From: JACCWM01 sp040393065
GTDB lineage: Bacteria; Myxococcota_A; Bradymonadia; Bradymonadales; Bradymonadaceae
Length of the DNA stretch: 64,000 nucleotides
Reading direction: 5' to 3'
NCBI GenBank assembly: GCA_040393065.1
Contig: JBEBUW010000001.1
Span: forward strand, 1-64,000
Part shown: piece by piece, positions 1 to 8,744 of the stretch
Layout: each line of letters starts with the position of its first letter
How positions within the stretch are numbered: position 1 is the stretch's first letter
Notes under the pieces: model-generated
The model's input: the letters and a program-made list of their open reading frames with translations, nothing else
What the model was told of the DNA's origin: nothing
Database searches by the model: none
Translations under genes and position numbers: made by a program

Positions 1-105
1 TGGCGGGCTTTGCCCGCCGGAGTTGTAGGCTCGCCTCGGATTGTGGCGGGCTTTGCCCACCTAAAACGTAGGCTCGCCTGCATTTTTGCCGGACCTTGCC
101 CACCC
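1..105. repeat. 43-bp tandem array, left end
   Basis: Three imperfect units start at 1, 44 and 87, so the period is exactly 43 bp. Each starts with a TGGCGGGCTTTGCCC-like block, and GTAGGCTCGCCT recurs at 25 and 68. Unit 1 holds a perfect 7-bp hairpin (GGCGGGC, TTT loop, GCCCGCC, 2-18); units 2 and 3 weaken it. The array probably extends left of the window. It lies downstream of the minus-strand lipoprotein gene ending at 166. Confidence 0.8.
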
Positions 106-165
106 CAATGTATGCAGAGCTGAAGCTGGCGGTTTTTTGCGGAAAGCTGGGGAGAGTGGACGGTT

Positions 166-1041
166 TTACTCATCGCCGGCTTCGGGAATTTCTGCGTCGG
201 GATCCTCTGAGGAATCCTGGTCATCCGGCGGGCAGCCGGAGGTGAGGGACTGGTCTGGATTGGCGCACGAGCCGGGGCTAAAAAGCGTGTCGGCATGGAG
301 TGTGCTGTGGGGGACAAACTGTGTGCCGTGAAGTTGTGGGGACAGGGTGAGAGCCTGGGGCGGGGCGCGTTCGTAGTTGAGATGGATGAGCTCCTGATTG
401 TCGGCGGCGCGGACGATGATGGTGCCCTGGTCGTTGTTAAACATGAATCGGGCGTGCGCGATCAGGGATTGAAAGCCGGGGCCGGATGGCAGGGTGGCGC
501 CGGGTTCTAAGCCGCCGAAGATGACGACGGCGTGTCCGGCGTCGAGGCAAAATCGTGTGAAGGTGTATTTGGTGCTGGATGCATTCTGGATCCTTACGCC
601 GCTGAGATCGAGTTGATTGGTTGTCAGGTTGACGAGTTCGATGAATTCGTCGTCATGCGCGTGGCGTACGCCGTCGTTGTTGGCGTCGCCGGCCGGACCA
701 GCGGGGACATTGACGAGAAATTCATTGAGGACGAGATCGCCAGAGGCGGGCGCGCGTCCGTCGGGGCAGGGGGCGGGAGGAGAGTCGGGCGTTTCGCCGA
801 GTGAGTCGTTATTGGAGGGCGTTGCATGGGGATCCGAGCCAGCAGGCGGCGGGCTTTTGGGTTTGCCGGGCTGTTGAGGGGATGCAGGAATGCATTGGCC
901 GGCTCGGCAATAGGACGAAGGAGCGCAGTCGCTTGTGTAGTGGCATTGCAGCTCGGCAGTCTGGTAGCAGCCAGGCGATAGCAATAGCCATGGGGTGAGA
1001 CAGGCAAAAAAGTAGCGGGCAGGCAGGATTTGTTGCGTCAT
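166..1041 (-). CDS. Lamin-tail-domain lipoprotein
   Basis: About 291 aa. The start at 1041 gives a lipoprotein signal (MTQQILPARYFFACLTPWLLLSPGC) and overlaps the upstream gene's stop by 4 bases (ATGA, 1038-1041). A longer reading from 1128 would lose the signal peptide. After the lipobox Cys comes a small Cys-rich module (YTSDC...YCRAGQC) typical of secreted deltaproteobacterial proteins, then a Pro/Ser/Asp-rich linker. A lamin-tail-like beta domain follows, recognisable from LVLNEFLVN, a DDEFIELVN strand and LDLSGVRIQN. The C-terminus is acidic. It is probably anchored at the outer membrane. Last gene of a three-gene coupled operon; function unknown, and the lamin-tail call rests on motif pattern only. 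Confidence 0.72.
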   Translation of the reverse strand: MTQQILPARYFFACLTPWLLLSPGCYQTAELQCHYTSDCAPSSYCRAGQCIPASPQQPGKPKSPPPAGSDPHATPSNNDSLGETPDSPPAPCPDGRAPASGDLVLNEFLVNVPAGPAGDANNDGVRHAHDDEFIELVNLTTNQLDLSGVRIQNASSTKYTFTRFCLDAGHAVVIFGGLEPGATLPSGPGFQSLIAHARFMFNNDQGTIIVRAADNQELIHLNYERAPPQALTLSPQLHGTQFVPHSTLHADTLFSPGSCANPDQSLTSGCPPDDQDSSEDPDAEIPEAGDE

Positions 1042-1748
1042 GTTCCGTCTCCATCCTGAGGGCGTCGGGAAGATGATGTTTGTGAAAGAGATTCGGGCGA
1101 TTCTTGTTTGAGTTGCCTGGCAAACCAACCGCCGGTCATGGCGTCGAGCTGAGCGGTCAGGGACTGGATTTCGAGTTCGAGTTCGAGATGGCGATCCCAG
1201 TCGGAAAGCGCGGTCAGAAAGCGGATGGCCTGTTGTTTGCGGCGTGCAAAGTAGAGTTCGGTTGCGCGGCGCAGAATGTCGTCGCGGCTGTTGAGTCGGC
1301 TGCGGACTTCGCGGGCGATGATGGGTTCGCTGCGATCATAGATAAGTCCGCCGAGATCGAGGCTTGCACGGATGGAGTACAGGGTACGAAATCGCGCGTC
1401 ATCAGCGAGGTTGCTCTGGTTGGGATCGGCGATGGTGAAGCCTTCGTCGTCGGTTTTGTAGTTCTCGCGGTAGCGTAGTTGGATATCGCGTTGGTCGAGC
1501 CAGGCGATCTGGCCCTGGAGTTGTGGAACGGCGTTGGACCAGCGTGCACGGGAAGACCAGGCGTCAAGCTCGGATCTGGCGAGTCCGGCGTATCGCAGCG
1601 CGGCTTGTTGGACTTCACTGACGGTGGGTTCGGTAGAAAATTGTGCGAGGACTTCGGACGGTGATAGCCGGGGTTGTGCATGGGAAATGTTTGGAAAAGT
1701 CAGAAAAATCAAGGTGATGAGGAGCATTATGTGTTGGCGAGCATTCAT
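1038..1748 (-). CDS. Secreted helical protein, middle gene of coupled operon
   Basis: 236 aa with a clean Sec signal (MNARQHIMLLITLIFLTFPNISHAQ). The mature part is mostly helical, with heptad-rich segments (VSEVQQAALRYAGL; DDILRRATELYFARRKQQAIRFL; RHLELELEIQSLTAQLDAMTGG). A central stretch (QLQGQIAWLDQRDIQLRYREN ... YSIRASLDLGGLIYDR) looks like alternating beta strands. This helix-strand-helix plan recalls one half of a TolC-type outer-membrane protein, but it is about half the normal length and I cannot assign it. Start and stop both overlap the neighbours by ATGA (1745-1748 and 1038-1041), so the three genes are probably translationally coupled and may form one envelope complex. Confidence 0.65.
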   Translation of the reverse strand: MNARQHIMLLITLIFLTFPNISHAQPRLSPSEVLAQFSTEPTVSEVQQAALRYAGLARSELDAWSSRARWSNAVPQLQGQIAWLDQRDIQLRYRENYKTDDEGFTIADPNQSNLADDARFRTLYSIRASLDLGGLIYDRSEPIIAREVRSRLNSRDDILRRATELYFARRKQQAIRFLTALSDWDRHLELELEIQSLTAQLDAMTGGWFARQLKQESPESLSQTSSSRRPQDGDGT

Positions 1749-2401
1749 GGGATTTCTCCGGTAGCCAGAAGATGGTTGTGGGGATGTGGTTGGGCACGTT
1801 GAGCGGCGGCTGCGAGTGCTTCGGGCACGTAAATCTGGAGCAAGGCGGCGGCGCGTTGTTCGGCCAGTTCCGCGAGCATGGCTTCGAGAAAGGGTGTGCC
1901 GTGGTCTGGTGAGAAATTCCGGTCAGGCTTTGGAGGGAAGTGGTAGGGGCGCAGGGATTTGCAGAGATCGTAGGCTTCACGCAGCCTGGTTTCGTGGTGG
2001 GCGTAGGCTTCGGTGAGTGGGGTCGTCGTGTGCTTGCCGGGAAGCGAGAGTTTCCAGAGCAGGGTGAGTTCCCACTGATAGGGACGCGTTGTGCGCGTGA
2101 ATTCGCGCAGGAGTTGGTCGGTGGATTGGCCGGGATATTGTGCGGCGTAGATGTGATCGAATTCGTTTTGCCAGGTCCAGAAACGCGCAACGAACGTGGG
2201 CATGGCGTAGGCGGTGAACAGGCGCAGGGTGGAGGCGGTTTGTGGTGCGGGGATGTTCGGCAGGTGTTGGCAGATCTGGGCCAAAGGTTGGGCCGAAGGT
2301 TTGGCTGAAGGTTTTGCAATGACTGTGGGTACACAGACCAGGCTGAGTACAACTGCGGTTGCCAGAGATAGAAGAGGGAAAGGCAAGCGAAGGGTTTTCA
2401 C
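1745..2401 (-). CDS. Secreted protein of unknown function, first gene of coupled operon
   Basis: 218 aa with a signal peptide (MKTLRLPFPLLSLATAVVLSLVCVPTVIA). The mature N-terminus has short KPSAKPSAQPLAQ repeats. The rest is helix-rich with two Cys (AQICQHLP; YDLCKSLRPYH). No family recognised. Its stop overlaps the next gene's start by ATGA (1745-1748). Transcription probably starts just upstream of 2401; the mpl terminator at 2487-2522 separates it from the preceding transcript. Confidence 0.62.
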   Translation of the reverse strand: MKTLRLPFPLLSLATAVVLSLVCVPTVIAKPSAKPSAQPLAQICQHLPNIPAPQTASTLRLFTAYAMPTFVARFWTWQNEFDHIYAAQYPGQSTDQLLREFTRTTRPYQWELTLLWKLSLPGKHTTTPLTEAYAHHETRLREAYDLCKSLRPYHFPPKPDRNFSPDHGTPFLEAMLAELAEQRAAALLQIYVPEALAAAAQRAQPHPHNHLLATGEIP

Positions 2402-2486
2402 GATGTTTTCTCCGAAGCGATAGAAATGGATGCATCTGTACGACTGGACCGGATCTGTTTTCGGAAAAAATGCGAAAATGTTGCGT

Positions 2487-2522
2487 ACAAAAAAACACCG
2501 GCTTTTGTGGGGCCGGTGTTTT
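2487..2522 (-). terminator. Rho-independent terminator after mpl
   Basis: Perfect 11-bp inverted repeat AAAACACCGGC (2492-2502) / GCCGGTGTTTT (2512-2522) with a 9-nt loop. On the minus strand it is followed by a run of T. It lies 38 bases after the mpl stop. Confidence 0.88.
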
Positions 2523-2559
2523 CGGTGGAAAACGCGAGGAAAATGAAGGGTTGGCGGTG

Positions 2560-4005
2560 TTATCTGTTTTGCAGAGCGGTGATAATTTTGCGGTGGATTC
2601 CGCCAAAGGCCGAGCCGGAAAGGCCGACGATGATGTCGCCGGAACGTGCGTTCTGGGCGATGTATTCGACGATGTCATCGATTTCCGGGATGAGTTCGGT
2701 GGGGCGGCCGAGCTCGCGGATGGAGTTTGCGACTTCGTCGATGTTCAGGAGTTGTTCGGGGGGAAGATCGTCGTCTTTGCGCCAGGGACGCGACAGGATG
2801 ACGTGATCGGCCAGGGCAAAGGCTTCCGGGTAGGCGTTCTGGAAGACGCGGCGGCGTGAGGTGTTGCTTTTGGCTTCGAAAATCGCCCAGATTCGGCGGT
2901 CCGGGTAGCTTTTTCGAAGAGCGTCGAGCGTTTCACGGACAGCGGTCGGGTGGTGTGCAAAGTCGTCGTAGACCGTGATGTTATCGACGACGCCGATGAG
3001 TTCCTGACGTTTTTTGGTCTGGCGGAACTCGGCCATTGCGGCGCGGACGGTGTCGGCGGAAACGCCTTCATCCAGGGCGATGGCGGCGGCGCCGAGCATG
3101 TTGCGGATGTTGAATTCTCCGATGCCGGGGACTTCGAATCGGCCGAGGGATTGGCCGTCGAGGATAAATTCTGCGCTTGCGCGGCCGTTTTCGTAGGACA
3201 GCTCGACGGCACGAAAGTTGTTGTTGGCGCCAAGGCCAAAGGTGCGGCGTTGTGCCGGGGTTTGTTCGCTGACTTTGAGGGCGCGCGGATCGTCGCCGTT
3301 GACCCACAGCGTGCCTTCGGGGGGCAACATTTCCGAAAAACGGCGGAAAACGAACTCGATCGATTTGATGTCCGGGTAGATGTCGGCGTGGTCGAATTCG
3401 ATGTTGTTGATCGTCGCGCGGAACGGCGCGTAGTGCCAGAACTTGGGGACTTTGTCGAAGTAGGCGGTGTCGTATTCGTCGCCTTCGATGACAAAGAGAT
3501 CGCCGTCGGAGAGGCGGTAGTTGGAATCGAAGTTTCCGGTGATGCCGCCGACCATAAAACCGGGATCGCGCTCGGCATAGGTGAGGATCCAGGCGAGCAT
3601 GCTTGTGGTGGTGGTTTTGCCGTGGGTGCCGGTGAGGACGAGTGGTTTTTTGCCGGCCAGGATGAAGTAGCGGAGGGCTTCGGGCAGGCTGATGTAGGGA
3701 ATGTTGCGTTCGCGGGTTGCGACGGCGTCGGCGTAGGTTGCGCGTGAGACGTTGCCGACGATGACAAGATCCGGGTTCCAGTCGAGGTTTTTCTCGTCGT
3801 AACCCATCATGATCGAGATGCCGCGCTCTTCCAGCCATGTGCTCATGGGCGGGTAGGCCATCGCGTCGGAGCCTCGGACTTCGAAGCCGCGCTCTTTGAG
3901 CATGGCGGCCAGGCTTCCCATGGCCGTACCGCAGATTCCGATGATGTGGATTTTGTGGATGGAGGCAGGAAGTTCGGGAAATTCTCGTGGATTTTGCGCG
4001 GTCAC
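2560..4005 (-). CDS. mpl: UDP-N-acetylmuramate:L-alanyl-gamma-D-glutamyl-meso-diaminopimelate ligase
   Basis: 481 aa, normal length for Mpl, the Mur ligase relative that reattaches recycled murein tripeptide to UDP-MurNAc in the cytoplasm. Seen: a nucleotide-binding start (IHIIGICGTAMGSLAAML, 18-35), the Mur P-loop GTHGKTTTT (126-134), the central-domain ATINNIEFDHADIY segment, and a C-terminal domain with VYDDFAHHPTAVRETL, which fits Mpl better than MurC. The presence of mpl implies a murein-recycling route. It is followed by a strong terminator; the PilZ gene upstream is 65 bp away. Confidence 0.93.
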   Translation of the reverse strand: MTAQNPREFPELPASIHKIHIIGICGTAMGSLAAMLKERGFEVRGSDAMAYPPMSTWLEERGISIMMGYDEKNLDWNPDLVIVGNVSRATYADAVATRERNIPYISLPEALRYFILAGKKPLVLTGTHGKTTTTSMLAWILTYAERDPGFMVGGITGNFDSNYRLSDGDLFVIEGDEYDTAYFDKVPKFWHYAPFRATINNIEFDHADIYPDIKSIEFVFRRFSEMLPPEGTLWVNGDDPRALKVSEQTPAQRRTFGLGANNNFRAVELSYENGRASAEFILDGQSLGRFEVPGIGEFNIRNMLGAAAIALDEGVSADTVRAAMAEFRQTKKRQELIGVVDNITVYDDFAHHPTAVRETLDALRKSYPDRRIWAIFEAKSNTSRRRVFQNAYPEAFALADHVILSRPWRKDDDLPPEQLLNIDEVANSIRELGRPTELIPEIDDIVEYIAQNARSGDIIVGLSGSAFGGIHRKIITALQNR

Positions 4006-4070
4006 ACTGATTCTCGCTGCTGAAAATTGTATGGGGAACGGCCTGAAAATGGAGATCGTGCGGGTGAAAA

Positions 4071-4748
4071 TCAGGAGTTGGCTGGAGCCGGGTTTTCGTA
4101 CACGAATATGCGCAGAGCCTCCAGGTTTTCTACGTTTGCAAACGCGAGTTTCATGCCGCGGTCGCGAACCGGTGCGGGGATGACCCGGGCGACGGTGGCG
4201 GGAAGCTCGAAGATCGCGCCGGATTCTGGGTGCACGATATCGCAGCAGACGGTGCTGCCTTCTGGATGTAAGTCAGGGGTGCGCAGGAAAATGCCGCCGG
4301 CGGGCAGATCGGTGGTAAAAAAACGCTCGAGCAGGGCGCGATTTGGAATGCGCACGCGAACATGAGGAATTGCCTGAGACTGGGCGTGGGCACGGGTTTG
4401 TGGGTTTCTTTCGTATTGTTCCAGGATGAATTCACGCCAGCGGTCGCTGGTTTGTTCTCCGACGGAAAAGAGCTGGATGCCCATGCCGGGTTGTCGTTTT
4501 TGCTCGGCTGCGTCTACGGGATTGATCGTGTGAGCGACCAGACCGAGCATTTGCAGTTCTTCGGAATCGTTTAAGCGCACCTTGAGGCGGATGAGTTTTC
4601 TAAGCGGCAGGGGGCGCGGACAAAGAAGGAAAATGCCTTCGGCGGAGACGTTGCGTGTTTTGAAAACGGCATCTCCCTGGGGAGTTTGCAGGGTGATGTC
4701 GAGGTGGAGTTCTACGCGGGGTTGACGACGATTTTGAGCGCTTGTCAT
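4071..4748 (-). CDS. Tandem PilZ-domain protein (probable c-di-GMP receptor)
   Basis: 225 aa. The N-terminal domain carries both PilZ signature elements, RxxxR at Arg7-Arg11 and NxSxxG (NVSAEG) at 33-38, so c-di-GMP binding is likely. A second PilZ-like barrel from about residue 125 (VRVRIPNRALLERFFTTDLPAGGIFLRT) lacks the RxxxR motif and is probably degenerate. Such proteins are cytosolic relays for motility or surface behaviour. It sits 54 bp downstream of the Ser/Thr kinase gene, same strand, so the two may be co-transcribed. No output domain is present. Confidence 0.85.
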   Translation of the reverse strand: MTSAQNRRQPRVELHLDITLQTPQGDAVFKTRNVSAEGIFLLCPRPLPLRKLIRLKVRLNDSEELQMLGLVAHTINPVDAAEQKRQPGMGIQLFSVGEQTSDRWREFILEQYERNPQTRAHAQSQAIPHVRVRIPNRALLERFFTTDLPAGGIFLRTPDLHPEGSTVCCDIVHPESGAIFELPATVARVIPAPVRDRGMKLAFANVENLEALRIFVYENPAPANS

Positions 4749-4802
4749 GACTTCTCAACAGACAGAATGGTGGGGAAAAAAAAGGGGTACGTAATGAATC
4801 GA

Positions 4803-6851
4803 TTACCAGCGGACGTAGTCGCTGTCGGAGTCCTTTCTGGGCCGCGTGGGTGGTGGGGCGGTGCTTCTTTTGGGTGGCGGTGCAGCGTCCGTTTTATCGG
4901 ATGCAGTCGCGGGTCGGGCCGAGTCGGATGCTTGCGGAGCGGGAGAAGCGGCGGCTGCGGAATCGGGAGCGTTGTTCGCTTCGGAGTTGGCTTCTTGTTT
5001 TCCTGGGCGTGTGGCCGGTGGTGGGCTTGCTTTAAAAGCCGGCACAGGTGCCACTTTTTTAGCAGGCTCTGGCTTGTATAGACCAAATGCCCGGGTTGTG
5101 GAATCGACGACATCCGCCAGTGCAAAGGAGATGTTGCGATTCAGTGTTGCGATGGGGCCGGGATTGGAGGTGACTGCGTTGGAGGAACGCAAAAACCAGT
5201 TTGGGTTGCCACGGAATTCGTTGATCACGCTGGCGGGCATCAATAGTGAGATCAAAATCACCACCAGTCCGCTGAACAACGACGTTATCAGGGTCACGCG
5301 TCGGATACGGTCGGTGGGTTTGATGATGACTTCGAATCGTTCTTTTTGGCTGTGTTCGCTGAGCAGCGTGAGCACGGGAATGGCAAGTGTAATGCCGACG
5401 GTCGCGATAAATTTGGGGGCGTCGTCGAGGAAAAAATTTACCAGCACGCCCATGAACAAAAAGGCAAAGTAGGTGGAAACGCAGGCAAGAAGGGCGAGTG
5501 CGATCAGTAGTGCGGTTTGCGTGGAAAAGCCGGTCAGGGATTCTTCTTCGACGACATTGAGCGCGGATTGCTGGCTTGTAGATGAGTCTTGCGAAGTTTC
5601 CGCCGCAGGTGTGGCAAAGGGATTGTCAGTATCCATGGGCGGCGGTGGCAGATCGACGCCGGCGAGTCCGAGAAAGCTGTCGTGTGCGCTCCTGTCGTGT
5701 GCGCTCCTGTCATGTGCATTGGGGGAAGGCGTGTTGTGGATGACGGGCGTGCGGGCTGCGGAGCGCTCCTGCACCGGGCGGTCGGCGGATGGTTCTTTGT
5801 TTTTCGGGGGAACGAATGCCGCCATGTGCGGGATGGTTTCCTGGGCGTCGGAGGAAAAGTTCTGCGCAAAAACGCCGGACTGCGAGAAGCTGCCGGTTGC
5901 GTGGCGGATGAGCGCGGGCATGGGAAGCGCGGCGCTGATCCGCTGGCCGCTGGTGCCGAGGTACATGGCGACCTGCTCGAGATCGTCGGCAAATTCCGTG
6001 GCCGAGGCGTAGCGATGGTCAATTTGTTTTTCGGTGGCTTTGTGCACGACGCGCTGCAGCTCCAGGTGCAGGTTTCGCAGCATCGGCAATTGCAGGGGCT
6101 CCGGGCTGATCTGTTGCATGATCAGTGACATAGTCGTGTCGCCCTGGACAGCGGGTTCGCCGATGAGCATTTCGTAGAGCATCAAACCCATGCTGTAGAT
6201 ATCGCTGGCGGGACCGAGGGATTGGCCGCGGACCTGTTCGGGGGACATGTAGCGCGGGGTGCCGATCAGGGCGCGTTCGCCGTCGGGTGTGCCTGCGGAA
6301 GTCAGGTCGGCATCGGCCGTGTCGAGCAGTCGGGCCACGCCGAAATCGAGAACTTTGACGACGTCTTTTTCGCTTTCAAAGTTCATGATCATGATGTTGG
6401 CGGGTTTTAAGTCGCGGTGGACGATGCCGTAGCGGTGGGCTTCGGCAACGGAGCGAGCGACCTGGCTGGTGAGCATCAGCGCGCGGATGGGATCCTGGGC
6501 GCCTTCGCGGCGGAGCAGGGTTTTGAGCGTTTCGCCTTCGATGTATTCGAGCACCATATAGACGACGCCATCGAGCGTTTCGCCGAAGTCATGGATGGTG
6601 ACTGTGTTGGGGTGACGCAGCTTGCTGATGATCTGGACTTCACGCAAAAAGCGAGCTTTGGCGCTCATTTCTTCGGCGCCCGGTCCGGGTGTGAGGACTT
6701 TGAGGGCAACGTGGCGGCCCATCGCTTCCTGATGGGCCAGGTAGACCATGCCGAAGCCGCCGGATCCAAGCTCGCGCAGGATTCGGTACCGACCTTCAAA
6801 CATCTGTCCGGGTTCGAGTCGATAACTCGCGGATAAATGAGACACGATCAT
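4803..6851 (-). CDS. Membrane-anchored Ser/Thr protein kinase
   Basis: 682 aa from the ATG at 6851, which has GGAG just upstream; a longer reading to 6998 adds 49 residues without kinase similarity. Kinase domain about 20-290: glycine loop ELGSGGFGMVY, Lys51 in VALKVL, Glu71, catalytic HRDLKPAN (145-152), DFG at 169-171, GTPRYMSPEQ activation-segment end (198-207). A Pro/Ser/Asp linker holds a short HDRSAHDRSAHD repeat. Then come about three to four membrane segments (roughly 445-550) and a Pro/Ala/Lys-rich tail. There is no PASTA sensor; the order kinase-membrane-tail is common in Myxococcota. Substrate unknown. Confidence 0.93.
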   Translation of the reverse strand: MIVSHLSASYRLEPGQMFEGRYRILRELGSGGFGMVYLAHQEAMGRHVALKVLTPGPGAEEMSAKARFLREVQIISKLRHPNTVTIHDFGETLDGVVYMVLEYIEGETLKTLLRREGAQDPIRALMLTSQVARSVAEAHRYGIVHRDLKPANIMIMNFESEKDVVKVLDFGVARLLDTADADLTSAGTPDGERALIGTPRYMSPEQVRGQSLGPASDIYSMGLMLYEMLIGEPAVQGDTTMSLIMQQISPEPLQLPMLRNLHLELQRVVHKATEKQIDHRYASATEFADDLEQVAMYLGTSGQRISAALPMPALIRHATGSFSQSGVFAQNFSSDAQETIPHMAAFVPPKNKEPSADRPVQERSAARTPVIHNTPSPNAHDRSAHDRSAHDSFLGLAGVDLPPPPMDTDNPFATPAAETSQDSSTSQQSALNVVEEESLTGFSTQTALLIALALLACVSTYFAFLFMGVLVNFFLDDAPKFIATVGITLAIPVLTLLSEHSQKERFEVIIKPTDRIRRVTLITSLFSGLVVILISLLMPASVINEFRGNPNWFLRSSNAVTSNPGPIATLNRNISFALADVVDSTTRAFGLYKPEPAKKVAPVPAFKASPPPATRPGKQEANSEANNAPDSAAAASPAPQASDSARPATASDKTDAAPPPKRSTAPPPTRPRKDSDSDYVRW

Positions 6852-7081
6852 AAACTCCACGTCTGGTGCGTTTGTGACCTGAGGAGAGGAGAAAGTCCCG
6901 TCCGGTCCGCAGACGTTATGAATGAAGCGTAATTTGAGAATGTGCCGAGACGAGATGAGTAAGCTCTGACACGCCGCCATATGGAGGTATCCTACCAACA
7001 GAATCGCCGGCGCGCTATCTGTGAGTAGATGCTATTGTGGGCTTTGGAAACAGTCCAGATCTTGGATGATAAAAACAGGTT

Positions 7082-8494
7082 ATGAACACAGGAATGAAAG
7101 CGATGGCAGACGGAATGGCGCTGCGGCTGGAGTTTGAGCAGGGCACGCTCGTGGTGGCTGGCCTGGAGCAAAAGGAAGCGGAGCAGGTCGGGTTTTCCAG
7201 AACAGGGCTGGTGTGGGATGCGCGCGTGTCGCGGTTTCGTGCGCCGGCCTGGCAATATCGGCAGGTGGTGGGAAGTCTGATCCGTGCCGGATTTATGGTG
7301 GACGATGACGCGCGTGCGTATCAGGAGGTCGCACTCGCCCTGGAGGCAGGGCCGCAGCCGTTTGCGCATCAAGAGGAGGCTTTGCAGGCATGGTTGCAGG
7401 GCGGAAAGCGGGGCGTGGTGGTGCTGCCAACCGGGGCCGGGAAATCGTATCTTGCCCAACTGGCGATCGAAGCGACCGGGCGATCGACGTTGGTGGTCGT
7501 GCCGACGATTGATCTGCTGGCGCAATGGAGCGGGCAGCTGGAGCTGGCGTTCGGGCGCACGATCGGCATGCTGGGCGGCGGCTATCATGCGATCGAAGAC
7601 ATTACGGTGAGCACGTATGATTCGGCGGCGATCCATATGGATCGGCTGGGGGGACGTTTCGGGCTGGTGGTGTTTGATGAGGTGCATCATTTGCCCGGGC
7701 CGATTTTTCGGCAGGCGGCGGAATCGACGATCGCGCCGTTTCGGCTGGGGCTGACGGCCACGCTGGAGCGGGCGGATGGCAAACACGCGGACCTTGCCAA
7801 ACTGGTGGGGCCGGTGGTGTATCAGCAGACCATCAAGGAGCTGGCGGGCGAAATTCTGGCCGATTATGAAGTGCGCACAATCGAAGTAGCGATGACCGAG
7901 GACGATGCGCAGCGCTATGCCGATGCGCGTGCGGAGTATCGTGGTTTTGTCGATCAGAACCGGATTTCGATGGGTGCCAGCGGTGGATGGCAGCGGTTTT
8001 TGGCGGCGACGAGTCGTTCGGAAGAAGGGCGCAGCGCGTTGAAGGCGTATCATGAGCAAAAGCAGATCGCGCTGGTTCATCAAAACAAACTGGCGGCGTT
8101 GTATGAGCTATTGCGTGCGCATAGCGACGATCGAGTGATCATTTTTACGAATGATAACGCGACGGTGTACCGCATCAGTGAGCAGGCGCTGTGTCCGTCG
8201 ATTACGCATGAAACGAAGATCAACGAACGGCGTGATATTCTGGAGAAGTTCAATGCCGGGATGTATCGCACGCTGGTTACGAGTAAGGTTTTGAACGAGG
8301 GGGTGGATGTGCCGGCGGCGAATGTGGCAGTGATTCTGGCCGGCTCGGGTTCGGTGCGTGAGCATGTGCAGCGGCTGGGGCGGATTTTGCGGCGCGGCGT
8401 GGATAAGCAGGCGATTTTGTATGAGCTGGTGACGGCGGATTCGGTGGAACAGTTTGTGAGCGAGCGGCGCCGCGAGCATGATGCGTATCGATGA
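7082..8494 (+). CDS. XPB-like superfamily 2 DNA helicase
   Basis: 470 aa. A short N-terminal region (1-90) resembles the damage-recognition part of archaeal/bacterial XPB. Helicase motifs: Q-like FAHQEEAL (94-101), Walker A PTGAGKS (116-122), DEVHH (199-203), LTAT (224-227), and C-terminal motifs NEGVDVPAANVAVIL and QRLGRILRRG. The segment after LTAT reads LERADGKHADLAKLVGP, matching the XPB site that normally carries the RED motif; here it is Arg230-Ala231-Asp232. The next gene encodes a Bax1/DUF790-like nuclease, the known archaeal XPB partner, so a role in DNA repair is the best inference. Divergent from the kinase gene. Confidence 0.88.
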   Translation: MNTGMKAMADGMALRLEFEQGTLVVAGLEQKEAEQVGFSRTGLVWDARVSRFRAPAWQYRQVVGSLIRAGFMVDDDARAYQEVALALEAGPQPFAHQEEALQAWLQGGKRGVVVLPTGAGKSYLAQLAIEATGRSTLVVVPTIDLLAQWSGQLELAFGRTIGMLGGGYHAIEDITVSTYDSAAIHMDRLGGRFGLVVFDEVHHLPGPIFRQAAESTIAPFRLGLTATLERADGKHADLAKLVGPVVYQQTIKELAGEILADYEVRTIEVAMTEDDAQRYADARAEYRGFVDQNRISMGASGGWQRFLAATSRSEEGRSALKAYHEQKQIALVHQNKLAALYELLRAHSDDRVIIFTNDNATVYRISEQALCPSITHETKINERRDILEKFNAGMYRTLVTSKVLNEGVDVPAANVAVILAGSGSVREHVQRLGRILRRGVDKQAILYELVTADSVEQFVSERRREHDAYR

Positions 8495-8561
8495 CGGGCG
8501 GTGGAGTGTGGAGCCGGTTGCCTGGAAACATCTTGATCTGGCGTTTGTATGTCATCCTTTG

Positions 8562-8663
8562 ACCCTTCGGGGGTGCGGCGTGTGTGACTTAATGGCGCAT
8601 CGGGCACCCCTTCGGGGTGAAGCGGTCGATGTACAGTGTGAGTTCGTCACCCCTGAGGGGTGA
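8562..8663. repeat. 43-bp-spaced short hairpins between helicase and nuclease genes
   Basis: Three related palindromes start at 8562 (ACCC/GGGT), 8605 (CACCCC, TTC loop, GGGGTG) and 8647-8648 (TCACCCC, TGA loop, GGGGTGA), spaced about 43 bp. No T-run follows, so they are not classical terminators. They lie in the 250-bp gap between the helicase and nuclease genes, so they would be in the mRNA if the pair is co-transcribed. No other gene seen in this gap. Confidence 0.7.
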
Positions 8664-8744
8664 AGGATACCCCTTTGACTGTGAGGCTGTTCAGTTGTTT
8701 TCGGGCTGAAGAAGCAAAGAGATAAGGAAGAAGGAGTAGGCTGC

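Noticed and set aside
2950..3747. Open frame of 265 codons antisense to mpl
   Set aside because: mpl is unambiguous; the antisense chain is Gly/Val/Asp-rich shadow sequence.
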